From Acheta domesticus (lineage: Eukaryota > Arthropoda > Insecta > Orthoptera > Gryllidae), in NCBI GenBank assembly GCA_031308135.1, contig JAHLJT010008756.1:100404510-100468509 (forward strand): a DNA stretch of 64,000 nt, read 5' to 3'. The notes under the pieces were generated by a model that saw nothing but the letters and a program-made list of their open reading frames with translations, was not told where the DNA came from and ran no database searches. The position numbers were made by a program, and so were the translations under genes. Of the stretch, positions 11,653-22,900 are shown in pieces; position 1 is the stretch's first letter; each line of letters opens with the position of its first letter.

Positions 11653-12110
11653 TTGTGCACGTCTTCTGAATTTCAGTGGGAAATATAGATATTCAAGTTA
11701 TCGTTTTCCATATTATCGCGGCAAAAAGTATTATTCTTTCATGAAGAACATGAGGGTTCAGGGCAGGAATTTAGAGCTAATTTACCTTTGAAAATATATT
11801 TTATTATATAGGAGCGAATAATTTGTCAACAAAATTGGAAAAAAATCTCTTTTTTCTGTATTCAAAATTCGACTAGAATATGGTTTAGAATAGAGATCAT
11901 AGAATTATGAAAATGTGCACAAAATTCACTTCTCCCCATAGCTCGTCACACACAGTTTTGAACTGTTTTTGACGTAAATAAATAAATGAACTGTACAATA
12001 AACGTGTATATAGCAAAAGTTCAGGTCAGTGATTACCGTAGTATTCTCCCACGACGTCATACTATACTTCGATTTTTATCACGTGGTGCGTCAAGGCCAA
12101 TACCATAGAG
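11653..12110. other. AT-rich non-coding
   Basis: Probably the decayed 3' end and flank of the preceding retrotransposon: a comparable stretch follows the 47.5-kb motif and both end in an AT-rich run with AAATAAAT. No gene is visible. Confidence 0.4.
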
Positions 12111-12367
12111 TATACTGCGATTTTTCTAAGAGCGACTCTCAAGGAAACTCAAATCCCATCTTCGCGATGGAATATGTCACGGCATTTCGCGTCTTTTCTC
12201 GGTCTTGCCGGTAGAAGTCGTATGATCGCAAGCACTGCTTCATACGGTCGCGATCGTGCGAAATCTAGCGGAACGACTGAGAAAGACGCGAAATGCCGTG
12301 ACATATTCCAACGCTAAGATGGGATTTGAGTTTCCTTGAGAGTCGCTCTCAGAAAAATCGCAGTATA
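12111..12367. mobile_element. Palindromic MITE with TA target, copy 1
   Basis: The ~257-bp element is almost entirely palindromic: TATACTGCGATTTTTCTAAG at the left is answered by AGAAAAATCGCAGTATA at the right, and the arms meet around a variable centre near CATACGGTCGCGATCG. It is nearly identical to 33561-33816. Diverged relatives lie at 45148-45388 and 28268-28520. The high identity suggests recent spread. The TA target is supported by the 45-kb copy, where the empty site can be read. Confidence 0.88.
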
Positions 12368-13427
12368 AAGACGTACACCTCTTTAGTCTATGCCAGGGCT
12401 GCCTATCTTAGAAATGCTTTTGGGCCACATCAAATTCTAGTTAAGCCGCGGGCCGCACCGTAATTTAAGATGTTTTTAACCCTATCTACTGAGGTTATAC
12501 TGAAACATTAGATACAACTTTCATTCAACATACTTAATATTAATGCGCATACGAGAAATATATCATTAAATACAGATAAGATTGTGCAATTGTATTTGGT
12601 TCTCATAATAAAACAGACAGATTTTTTTGCACCCGTGACATACTGTATTATAAATCGGAGAAAGTAAAAGTATTCACACAGATTCTTGCATCAACTCGAC
12701 ACCGATGATATTTTCTTCTTAAAGAAATTAAACACACACAGCTATTTAACAAACATTATTTATTTTCTCAGATTTTGCATGTTATAAATAGTAATGACTG
12801 ACCATGATACAAAAGAGTATTGTTTAAAACATTTATAAAATATAATGTTAATGAAAGTTTTTGTAACATATTTTGTACAAATTTATTTTCACCATTCTAT
12901 ACAATACAATAGATGTACAGGACTCAGTATAGAACACATCATTTAATTTATCAAAGACACATGTAACACTTTGTTATATTCTGTAAAATACAAATACTTC
13001 TGCTATCACTCATTTCAATAAATGAAAAAAAAACTTCTGAAACTCTACTCGCACTAGCTGGAAGAGACCAGCTGTTGATATTCTGCTAATTTCAAATAAA
13101 AATCGCTAACTGAAATGTTTTTTAAGAATAGCAATAGAAAAAAATTAATTGTGAAACACCAGTCAACTTATGACTGTGCAACAAGTGGCATGTCCGTACA
13201 TAGCCTTTCCAGATGATTTCTTTTTATGACATCATTTCTAACATCTGTGTATTGAAAATTCTGTTACTAGATTTACTTATCTTTAACATGGAACAAGAAG
13301 CAAATAGCATACATGTCTTACTGTCAATACTATCAATCTTCCCAAATAAGTGGGAGAGAATGTAGTAAAATGCAAGGTTTGAAATTGATAGTATTACACA
13401 TGGCTTCATTTCTGTACGTGTAATCCT
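12368..13427. other. AT-rich non-coding
   Basis: No ORF of interest. The patch GCCGCGGGCCGCACC near 12450 resembles ends of hAT-like MITEs but I find no partner end. If the Copia element downstream kept its 5' LTR it would lie at the end of this stretch, but no match to the putative 3' LTR was found. Confidence 0.4.
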
Positions 13428-13429
13428 AA

Positions 13430-13450
13430 CAGGTTATGGGCCCAGACGCG
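13430..13450 (+). other. Putative Copia primer-binding site
   Basis: AACAGGTTATGGGCCCAG just upstream of the gag start resembles the primer-binding region of Drosophila copia, which uses an internal fragment of initiator tRNA-Met. It lies about 80 bp before the gag ATG, as expected. I compare it from memory of the family, not by alignment. Confidence 0.55.
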
Positions 13451-13515
13451 CGAACGTAATAATCGGAAAAAGAAAACGTGTGGATTGACCGCGTGCGAGA
13501 CTCTTTAGAATCGCC

Positions 13516-14541
13516 ATGAATTCTGCAAACATGTCAAGGATTGAACTCCTCGGTAAAGACAACTACGACACGTGGAAACTACAGATGCAGGCCGTACTGA
13601 CCAAGGATCTGTGGAACTATGTGAGCGGAGCCACAGCGAAGCCGGAACCAGCGGAAGACAACGCGAACTCGGCCAGCATATAAGCACGGACGACAAACGA
13701 CTTGAAAGCGCGATGAGACATTATTCTGTCCATAAGTTCGAGCGAACTTAAGTAAAGGATTGTGAGACCTTGCGGGACATGTGGCGGAGGCTGGAAGAAG
13801 TTTATCAATTCAAAGGCCCCGCTAGAAAGGCAACGCTTTCGAAGAAGCTAACCCTTCAAAAGACGGCAGACGGAAACGACGCGCGCGCATCTCAACCCTC
13901 TCTTCGACTCGGTCGACAAACTAAACGAGATAGATATCGAGATAAACGCAGATCTGTAAACAATTTTACTTCTATACAGTTTACCCGCGAGTTTCGAAAA
14001 CTTCCGCTGTGTCATTGAGTCGCGAGATGAATTGCCCACCCTGGAGGTTCTCCGAGTCAAAATTGTTGAGGAGAGTGACGCACGGAAAGGTAAGATAAGA
14101 AGCGTCGTTTGAGTGATTTGTTCGTCAAGAAGGGTGGCAGCTGGTCCAGTTAGAACAGCAAGTCGGAAACGCACAAAAGTGATCGCGACAAACGCAAGTT
14201 CAACAAGAGCATTCGATGTTTCAAGGGCAAAAAATTGGGACATAAAGCCAACGTGTATCGAAGCAAGAGCAAAACGGAAAATGAGGGTCGCGTGGACGAG
14301 CACAACGCAGCAGGAGCTGATCCAAAACGAAATTGGTGCTTGGACAGTGGCGCCACCACCCGTCTGTGCAACGAACTCGAACTTTTCTGTGAGATCGACG
14401 ACTCCAAGCAGAGCAAGATCAACCTCGCGAACAGTTCGACCGCAGAAACAGTCGGAGAAGGGAAGGTGCATTTCGTCGCGAGTGTACGTGGCGATGATAT
14501 AAGCGTCACTTTGAGTAATGCGTTGTATATTCCGGACTTAA
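13516..14541 (+). pseudogene. Ty1/copia retrotransposon gag and protease, degenerate 5' part
   Basis: Starts with an ATG and reads FLGK-like gag (IELLGKDNYDTWKLQMQAVL), then hits a stop near 13681 and further frame changes. A zinc knuckle remains as RCFKGKKLGHKANVY, but the second and last Cys are replaced (Gly and Tyr). The aspartic protease signature WCLDSGATTRLC is intact near 14334. The frame stays open until it is interrupted at the TTAA at 14538 by a piggyBac element. The polyprotein continues at 17351. With several stops it cannot be made whole. Confidence 0.85.
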
Positions 14542-14917
14542 CCCATTAGTGCCTAGCGGGACATAAATGGTACGCGAATTGCGGTTTGAATTCGCGCATG
14601 CTCAGATGCTGAAATGGACAAGTTTAAACTTGTTTCGTGCATGTCTCTTTTCCTTAACGTCCACGTGTTCAGATTTGTTAGAGCAGTTGCGTCGATTCAT
14701 CGTCAGAGCCTAGTAAGAATTTTCTTTTCTAGAAGTTATTTTTTTGTTCGCTCCGTTCGAGACAACATGGATGAAGAGTGAGTATAACTTGAAAATGGTT
14801 GCATCAACAAAACACATATTTTGTATGAACGTTATAAAAGACTTAATAATCAGTATTTTCATTCAATGAATTCCCTCTCATTGTTGGCAAGAAACTTATA
14901 TTCTTAGAAAATTCGCT

Positions 14918-14949
14918 GTACCATTTATGGTACGCTAAGCTCTAATGGG
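14918..14949. repeat. piggyBac subterminal inverted repeat, left
   Basis: The block GTACCATTTATGGTACGC plus CTAATGGG is an inverted copy of 17183-17214 and also resembles the left tip itself (14542-14575). GTACCATTTATGGTAC is itself a near palindrome. It is a candidate transposase-binding site, by analogy with the internal repeats of piggyBac. Confidence 0.75.
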
Positions 14950-15032
14950 AGCATTTCACTTTACATTTCATTTTCGATCTTTTGACGAAATGCTGGCAGT
15001 TTTTACGCATTTTTGTCATTTGTTGTTATAAT

Positions 15033-15048
15033 TATAATAATAATAATA

Positions 15049-15080
<32 letters not shown>
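15033..15080. repeat. (AAT)n/(ATT)n palindromic microsatellite in the transposase intron
   Basis: About six AAT units are followed at once by about ten ATT units, making a perfect hairpin. It lies inside the single piggyBac intron, so poly-Ile and poly-Tyr ORFs over it are not real. Confidence 0.85.
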
Positions 15081-17182
15081 TACCAAAAAACAGTTTTCGA
15101 GATTCTCAAATATTCACATGCTAATCGGTATTGGTTCGAGTATTGTTTATTTCATTACATGCAATGCTTTTTTTCTAATAATTACCAAACTTATATTTGT
15201 TTTACAAAACAGATATCTATACAAGTTATTAGTTTTTGTTGATTTTACTATGATTGTACTTTCAGAGAATTTTCTAAGAGTCTTGCTCCAGGATTTACAG
15301 TAAAAGAAGCCCTCGATCTTTTATTTGAGAACGCAGATGTTGAAGCACTTTTTATTGCTCCACCTGATTGTAGTATTTTATCTGATGAAGATTCCGGGGA
15401 TGAAGATGATGGTGGTATTCCCGACAATCTCAGTAAACGGCAACTCCTTGCAGAAGCGGAGGTAAGAACAGTTAATGGGGAGGAAAGAACCTCTGAAGTG
15501 AGTAATACTAATTGTCCTTCAATTTCTGAAAACGGATGTTTTGCGTCACAATTGCCTCCAAAGAATACCCCAAGCACTTATCCTCAACACGTACGAGATA
15601 CAGAATGGATAACGGGTGATTTTGAAAACCATAATCGGGAATTCATTCCTCCAGAAGTTCCTAGATTTGAAGCTGTTAGTGTTGTTGATTTTTTTGAATT
15701 ATTTGTGGATAATGATCTAATCAGCATACTTGTTGAAGAGTCCAATAGGTACGCTCTAAGTAAGAACTATCCAGATCCTAATATTTTGGCAGATGAAATT
15801 AGATGTTTCATAGGTATTCTGATTCTCAGTGGTTATAATATATTGCCTTCAAAAAGGAATTACTGGGAAACTCAGAGTGATACTTACAATGAGCTTGTGT
15901 ATAATTCCATGAGAAGGAACAGATTTGAACTTATTTTACGCTTCATGCACTGCGTAAATAATAATGATTTCAATCCAACAAATAAAGACAAACTTTGGAA
16001 AATCAGGCCATTGATAGACCATATGAAATTCAGATTTTCCAAATATTTCTCACCAGAAAATAATTTGTCCTATGACGAAAGTATGGTGAGGTATTTTGGC
16101 AGGCATAGTCTGAAACAATACATTCGGGGAAAGCCTTTGCGTTTGGATACAAGGTTTGGTCCTTGAATACTCCTAGTGGATACTTGGTAGACTTCGAAAT
16201 ATATCAGGGAAAGTCTATTACTGCCAATTCTGAGGCAGACAAAACTTTTGGCAAATCAACAGCTCCACTAGTAGAAATGATAAACAGCATGCCACCTGAA
16301 GTGAAAAATCTGCCATTTCATTTCTACTTCGACAACTTGTTCACAAGTTTCAACTTGTTAATCCACTTAAGAGATCATGGTTACGGTGGTACAGGCACGA
16401 TAAAGGAGAACCGAATACCAAAGAACTGCCCACTGCTAAGCAAGACTGAAATATTGAAGCTGGAAAGGGGTAGCATTCATTCTGCCATAGATAAGGACAA
16501 CGGAATCTTTCTCTGCAAGTGGAATGATAATTCTGCAGTATGTGTTGCATCGAATATCTACGGAGAAAATCCTATTACTAATGTAAGAAGATATAGCCAA
16601 AAAGAGAAAAAACACATTCAAGTACCTCGTCCATTCCTCCTTACACAATACAATAAATTTATGGGAGGAACTGACAGAATGGACCAGAATATCGGTCAGT
16701 ATCGTATACATATACGTAACCGGAAGTGGTATTGGCCATTATTCACATGGCTGATTGATGTAGCCATCCACAATGCCTGGCAACTATTTAGAAGACAGCA
16801 GCCAATCACCCATCTGAATTTTCGTAGAGAATTAGTGCAGGTGTATCTCAAAAAGTATTCTGTGCCACCAAAAGGACCAGGCAAAACACCTGCATTAATG
16901 AACAGTAATGACATACGTTTTGACCGTCTGGATCATTTGATTCAAAAAATTCCAGATGAGAAGAGAAGGAGATGTGCAGGTTCCAACTGCAGCAGTAAAG
17001 CTCGAACACAGTGCAGAAAGTGTGATGTTGGCTTATGTGTAGACTGCTTCATTGAGTATCATACACGATAGTATCTATTATCTTGTCAAACTGAATCAAT
17101 ATCAGTATTTTTAACTAAAATAAATGTATTATGTTTCATTTTCATGAATAAATAATGTAAACCAGTTTCTATTTATTTTGCT

Positions 17183-17214
17183 CTCATTAGTGCTTAGCGT
17201 ACCATTTATGGTAC
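17183..17214. repeat. piggyBac subterminal inverted repeat, right
   Basis: CTCATTAGTGCTTAGCG followed by TACCATTTATGGTAC is the inverted partner of 14918-14949. It lies about 130 bp from the right tip, while the left one lies about 380 bp from its tip. Such asymmetry is normal for piggyBac. Confidence 0.75.
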
Positions 17215-17350
17215 GGGGCATTTCTACTAACTGACATGTAAGACATTTATTTTTATCATATTAAAGCATTTCATTAAATAAATATAATCAAATTCAATGT
17301 CTAAAACAATGAAAATCAAGAAAAAATTATTCTGGGCACTAATGGGTTAA

Positions 17351-19294
17351 GATAGAATCTTTTATCCGTGGGAAAGCTCACCGATTGTGGACCGACCCTG
17401 TGTTTTCGAAAAGATGGCGCCACCATCGAAGATTCAAGCAAGAAAATTTTGTTGACAGCAGTGGGAAGTGATGATCTGTACTATAAACGTGAGGCTGAGC
17501 TAGTTCATGAAGCATGCGCCGTCGCATCGAGCAAACAGACCAAGGTTAGCCTGAACGAACTTCATATGCGACTAGGACATATCAACACGCGTGACATCGT
17601 GAATGTCGATCGAGACGGAGTCATCAGCGGAGTGGATCTGATAGATGGAACTGAGACTTTCGACTGCAAGATCTGCTTGCATGGCAAATTGACGAGGACA
17701 TCGTTCCCTAAGGAGTCCGGTCGTAAATCAAAGATCCTCGAGATTGTATACAGAGTGTGGCCGATAAAGGAGTCTCTAGCAGGAGCGAGAACGTGGAATT
17801 TATCGACGATCACAGCAGATGGTGTAAGGTGAGATTCCTGAAGTCGAAGGCGGAAGTGACCAGAGCTACGATCGAGTACATCGCCCTCGTCGAGAACCAA
17901 AGGAACGCCAAAGTGCCAGCAATAAATGGGCGCGAGTGTACAAACAACTAACTTGAAGATTACCTAAAGGGACGAGGAAATAAGCAACGGTTAACTGCTC
18001 CGCACAACCCTGAACAAAACGGGGTAGCGGAGAGGAAGAACCGTACCCTAAACGACATGGCCAGATGCATATTGATTGAGTCAAATCTCCCCAATACATT
18101 CTGAGACGAAGCAGTCAACACTGCCAACTACATTCGGAACCGCATACCCACGAAACGTCTGAACGGACGTACACCATATGAATCTTGGACAGGCCAGGTT
18201 ACAAATGTTTCTGACTTCAGGGCATTCGGAGGCGAAGTCATTTACCTCGACAGGAATCCAGGACATGGAAAATACAGTCCTCGAGGTCAAGAAGGAATCT
18301 TCCTAGCATACGCCGAGGAGTCCAGGGCGTACGAGTTTGGTCGACAAGTACCGAGTACTGATCACTCGCGATGTGAAATTCGTGGATGGTTTCAATCCTC
18401 AGGATGATGAGCAACGAACTGAAGTAATCGTACCGTCTCGAGATGTGGAATTCGAGGCCCCTTGACTCTTATAAATCGATCCTGTTTTGGAAACTCCTAT
18501 GGGAGGCAGGGAGGAAGAGTTCCGTGGGTTCGATGTTGCAAGTGAGGATTTGTTACGGAGCAATGCCATTGCCAGCAGAAATGAAGACTACGTCTGCGGA
18601 GACAGCGACGGAGATGAAGACTCGAACCAACCCCCCCCCCCGATCTTCGTAGAGCTGTGGGTCGATCAAGATTCGTCAGATCTGGTTTAAGGGAAACAGC
18701 CAAAAAACTTTTCAACACTGTTCCAAGCTCTGCAGCAGCGAACATCGTAGCCGACCAATGCTTACTAACCGAGATGACTATCAACAACGCGCTGAGTGAA
18801 CCAGAGGCCGACGAGAGGCGTGAAGCGATCGCAGACGAGATGAGGTCCATCTTTAAGAACGAGACTTGGACGCTCGTCGATCGACCCGAAGGACGCAAGA
18901 GATTGGGAGGCCGTTTCGTCCTCAGAAATATGTTTTAGGCTGATGGAACATTTGACAAGGCCCATCTAGTTGCCCTCGGTTTCAGCCAGAAACAAGGGAT
19001 CCATTTTACAGAGACCTTCGCTCCAGTGGCCAGAGTCCGTTCTATTCGTCTTTTGGTGTCACTTGCGGCTCGGTACAACATGAAAATCAAACAATTCGAT
19101 GTTTCATTCGAGGAGCAAGCACATCGACATCCACCACCATTTCCTGAGAGACGCTCTGAAGGACAAGGAGTTCGAGCTTCGAAGCAAGACCAGATCGCTG
19201 ACTTCCCCATGAAGAGTTTTCCACGATGGAAACACGAAAGGTGTTTGGTCCTCGCCGGTCTGGACTAACGGAGAACCTGAGACTCGAGGGGAAG
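17351..19294 (+). pseudogene. Copia integrase to RNase H remnant, 3' part
   Basis: Continuation of the Copia element after the piggyBac insertion. The gag-pre-integrase zinc motif is intact (LHMRLGHIN ... CKIC, about 17560-17680). Integrase core: FIDDHSR is kept, the second acidic residue context is lost (INGREC where the family has DNG), and QNGVAERKNRTLND is kept near 18010-18055. Reverse transcriptase follows (WTLVDRPEGRKRLGGRFVL, FTETFAPVARV, MKIKQFDVSF) to about 19110. It then jumps directly to the end of RNase H (HIDIHHHFLRD, then IADFPMKSFPRWKHERC). The YVDD core and most of RNase H are deleted. Several stops are present. A purine tract GAGGGGAAG and TGTTAAACTT at about 19286-19304 look like the polypurine tract and 3' LTR start. 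Confidence 0.85.
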
Positions 19295-19385
19295 TGTTAA
19301 ACTTCCGCAATGCGAGTGGTAGTTGTCACGCTTGTGTTGCCATCTGCCGCTTCTTCCGTTCCGTTAGAAACACCCTGCTCCGGCC
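19295..19385 (+). repeat. Possible start of the Copia 3' LTR
   Basis: TGTTAAACTTCC begins right after the purine tract GAGGGGAAG, the usual polypurine-tract/LTR junction. The LTR is cut by the hAT MITE at 19386. I could not find its 5' counterpart, so the LTR call rests on position alone. Confidence 0.4.
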
Positions 19386-19616
19386 CAGGGCCGGATCCAG
19401 AGACGAATTTTGGGAGGGGAAAATGTTTATTCAAAATTTTGGCAGAATGGAGGAGGCTAAACTCGGCTCAGTTTTGTGTTACAAATTTTATTCGTTTAAA
19501 TGCTTATACGACAAAATTTTTGCCTGAAAATTTCGTGACAAGCTAAAATTAATAGTTTCTGAAAAATTTTGGGAGGGGAAATTTCCCTCATTTCCCTCCC
19601 CGTGGATCCGCGCCTG
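19386..19616. mobile_element. hAT-type MITE with CAGGGCCGGATCC ends
   Basis: Left end CAGGGCCGGATCCA and right end TGGATCCGCGCCTG are inverted, with GGGAGGGGAAA next to both. Flanking octamers CTCCGGCC and CCCCGACC agree at 6 of 8 positions, consistent with a decayed 8-bp hAT target duplication. No coding content. Confidence 0.75.
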
Positions 19617-19998
19617 CCCCGACCTATGTGCGCCCCGCCGGACAATCCGCGTCCGTCGCTCTTGTAGTGAGCATTGTGCAATTCTAACAATTTCAAACAA
19701 ATCAAAAGTAATGTTCTCAATATGTCTGATTATACAACTGTAAAAAGGAATATTACACTGTAATACGCATAAGGAAATTGCTGAATATTTCATTTTTAAT
19801 AAAGTATACATAAATACTCATCCAAAAACGAGTGGTTATTTTTAGGCAATAATTTTGTTGAGAAGAAAAATCATGTTCCACAAGTAAGATCTTTACTACA
19901 TTTATATGGTTGATAAACAAACGGAGAGCTTGGGAAAAATCACCAATGCAGATCAAGACAATTCAATTAACCACTTGGTTAGGCAATTAACAAACACA
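19617..19998. other. Gap downstream of mTERF, nothing recognised
   Basis: AT-rich apart from the first 60 bp. It should hold the mTERF 3' UTR (minus strand), but no clear poly(A) signal stands out. Confidence 0.4.
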
Positions 19999-22900
19999 TC
20001 ATTCATTATGTTTCAGTTTTCCTATTAGGTCTTGGTACTCTTTGGTTGTCTTACATAAGACGAGAAGACTTGGATGTGTAATGCCCAGTAATTCCAATTC
20101 TACTACACGTGCCTTAACTGTCCTCACACTCCTTGTCAAAATTCTAGGTGTGCAACACACCTCTTCCGGTGAGTAACCCACTTCATACAGAAAATCTAGA
20201 AGTTCCTTGACTTTAAGCACCGTAATGTGTTTCATCTGAGGAATTTTTCTGAAAATATGTGACAGAACGACTTCATCACACTGTAGTCTTGTAGCAAGGT
20301 AGTCTTTTACAGATTTATGATCACCCAGGAACTCTCTTGCTTTCACTCTTCTCTCAATTGACCTGCAGATTGGAAGAACAAACAATGAACTTGTAAACAA
20401 GAAACCCATCCCGAAGAGAAACTTTCTGGGTCTTTTCTACAACAGGTTATCTTGTTAACACTTATCATATTTTAACAAATTAAAACAGTTAAAGAATCTT
20501 ACCATTTAATTTTCACAAAAAGCCTCTCACTGCATTAACAATCTTTCACATTCATTTTCTTATTTTGATTTTGACAAGAAATTGATTTTTGAGGGTACTA
20601 ATTCATTAGGGCATATGAAAGTCTTTAAAGGAGAAATCCAGTCACCAGCTTTTCTGATCCTTGGGAGACGCTAATGAACATTTATGCTAATGTGCCAGGG
20701 TGAAAGTTTTTTTCATCCCCTCCTCCTCCACCAGCAAAAAGCTCAGCAAGCTCAAACCTGGATTGTGCAAGCATCTTAGACATTAATACCTTTCACACAA
20801 ACCCTGATTATAACCCAGAAGAAACAAAATTGTAATTTTATTCTATCATCTTCTGTCTGCAAGTCATTTTTGAATCTTTTAAAAATTGAGTTTTTTCAAA
20901 ACAATAATTTTCCCTCTTATTACTGTTCCTTTAATCTCCAGGGCTTGATTTCTAATTTTTATGCATAAATTCTTCATATATTTTTGCGATGATGATTGCA
21001 CACCCTTGTAATAATGCAGCAGTGATTATGTGTGATTACCTAAATTCTATTAACTACATACAGTAAAACCCCGCTATAAGAGACCCCGTTATAAGAGAAT
21101 CCCGCTTATAGGAGACAAAATTCACGGTCCCGAGGTCAGTTGTATGTAAACAATGCATTTATTTCCCGCTTTTAAGAGACCCCGTTATAAGAGATTCCCG
21201 CGTGTAGTGGACAAAATTTTATTCCCCGCCATGCGTTTCTTCTCGCTTGTAAGAGACAAAGCGTGGAATTTTCCTCCAGGTGACTCAGGAATTTCCTCAG
21301 CCTGGTAAGGGTTGGGTCACGTGCCTAAAATAGGCTGGAGCAAGGGTTCGCAATACCAGTGCCACCTGTGGAGAGGGGGGGGAGGTGTGCGAAGTTCTCG
21401 TGAAGAAAGCTCATTCGGGAAGCTTCGTGTCTTTTGGCAACAAGAAAGACGCATATAGTGCGACTTTTGTAACCGTGTCTGCAGAAGGTATCAGCTGTTT
21501 AGGGTTTCATCCAATCGGAAGCTTCTGTGTCGCTAGTCACGTCACGATGGTGACTTTCAAGCTCCCGATTGGATGAAACCGTCAGCAGCCGATACTTGCC
21601 AGAGGTAGAGTTGAATAAATCACATTTTGCTTTTAGTGTTTTGACCAGAGTTAACAATTGTTACTTTCTCGTATACGTACATATATACGTAATACAGAGA
21701 AAGTAATGTAATGCTGCTGAAAATCGACTTCGAGATTTCAACAGAATGCATGTTTTTGGGGTCCCCTGATACCGAAAAAGGTTTGGTTTTTTTTCTTTCA
21801 AAACTTCCCTTCGTCCGTCCGTGAATAACACTAGCGCCAAAACAATTGGTACATTTTTTCCCCAAAATGAGTATTCCGCGATCGATCTGTTTCCGTTCGG
21901 AATTCTGCGGTTTTGAAAAACATTCTAAATTTTTGTGGGTACTGTACACTAAGCCCATGGGACATTTTCAAAATTTCCCCAAAAATGGCTTCAAATTTTT
22001 TCTTTAAATTTCTTCTAAGAATAGAGTGAAATTCACTGATAGAGGTGGCATTGTTAGGATTGTCACTGTTAACTCTAAATTTTCGAAAATTGAAAAAGTT
22101 TGCAGTTTTTTCAAGGGTTTTTCTACAGGTACAAAATTTAAGATAGAAATTTTTTTATAATAAAAATGCTTCTCTATAATTAGGTCTTTCATTAACGTTA
22201 TGTACTTTAAAAATAAGTTTTCATGTAATATCAAGTGAAATAATAAACATTTACAAAAACAAGATTTTCTCAAAAATGGCTCCAAATTTTTTCTTTAAAC
22301 TTTTGGTAGTGACAGTTATAAGGGTACTTTATAAGACTCTTAACATAATTTTGCTCTATTCATTTGTTTTTTCAAAAATTATACAAATGTAATTTTTTTT
22401 ATAACTCTCGTGTCAATATTTACATTAGAGGCGATTTGTTCACATAATCCATTTATAAGCACATGTGCTTTAAATGTAAATAAGTTCACTCAATAGATCT
22501 GGTTAAATGGGCTCTGGAATCAACTAATTTATGTTTCCTCAAGTTTAAAATAAGTGTACAAATCATACTAATCCACTAAAAATATGGTAACATCTCATTA
22601 AACATGTCAAAAACGCATTTCCCACTTATAAGAGTTCCCGCCTATAAGAGACAAAATTCCATTCCCCCAGGTGTCTCTTATAACGGGGTTTTACTGTAAT
22701 GTTATTTTATTGCACACTTCCCACCATTTTATTGGTACTAGTTTTCAAAACAATTTTGGATAATCTAAATCCAGGCCTTAGTAGTTACAATTCCCATGTC
22801 TTTTATTTGTCCTTTTAACAAAAATTATTGAAACAATTGACCACTCATGGTGATTAACTTTAACAACTAAAATTTATAAAGTTGCAGAATATTTTACATC

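Larger units (their letters stand above)
14767..17071 (+). pseudogene. piggyBac transposase, one intron and one frameshift
   Basis: Nuclear cut-and-paste transposase. A tiny first exon (14767-14777, ATG GAT GAA GA) is followed by an intron with GTGAGT and TTTCAG ends; exon 2 starts at 15266 and stays in frame with an acidic N-terminus (SDEDSGDEDDGG). Exon 2 runs about 630 codons in total. The three catalytic Asp contexts are present: LSYDESMV, FYFDNLFTS and GGTDRMDQN. The C-terminus is a Cys-rich zinc domain (CAGSNCSSK, CRKCDVGLCVDC). A one-base loss between about 16130 and 16147 shifts the frame and gives a stop at 16166; the second part reads on from the shifted frame to 17071. No other lesion is seen. 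Sequencing error is the alternative explanation. Confidence 0.88.
14538..17350 (+). mobile_element. piggyBac-type DNA transposon inserted in Copia
   Basis: The element is bounded by TTAA at 14538-14541 and 17347-17350, the fixed piggyBac target. Terminal inverted repeats are CCCATTAGTGCC on the left and GGGCACTAATGGG on the right. Removing the element and one TTAA reconnects the Copia protease to its integrase part. It holds one spliced transposase gene on + and subterminal repeats. It is 2.8 kb, normal for the family. Intact ends and a single visible coding lesion suggest it is much younger than its Copia host. Confidence 0.93.
21061..22696. mobile_element. pogo/Tigger-like non-autonomous DNA element with TA duplication
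   Basis: Left end CAGTAAAACCCCGCTATAAG and right end CTTATAACGGGGTTTTACTG are inverted and flanked by TA at 21059-21060 and 22697-22698. Multiple subterminal copies of TATAAGAGA follow on both sides (near 21095, 21190, 22630 and 22675). TA target, CAG tips and AAACCCCG are typical of pogo-group MITEs. No transposase is present; the centre holds a FamA copy and a palindromic repeat. It sits in mTERF intron 5. Confidence 0.85.

Noticed and set aside
13848..14509. Long minus ORFs of 119 and 207 codons
   Set aside because: Antisense shadows of the Copia gag-protease region.
15013..15303. Poly-Ile membrane-like ORF
   Set aside because: Translation of (ATT)n in the piggyBac intron.
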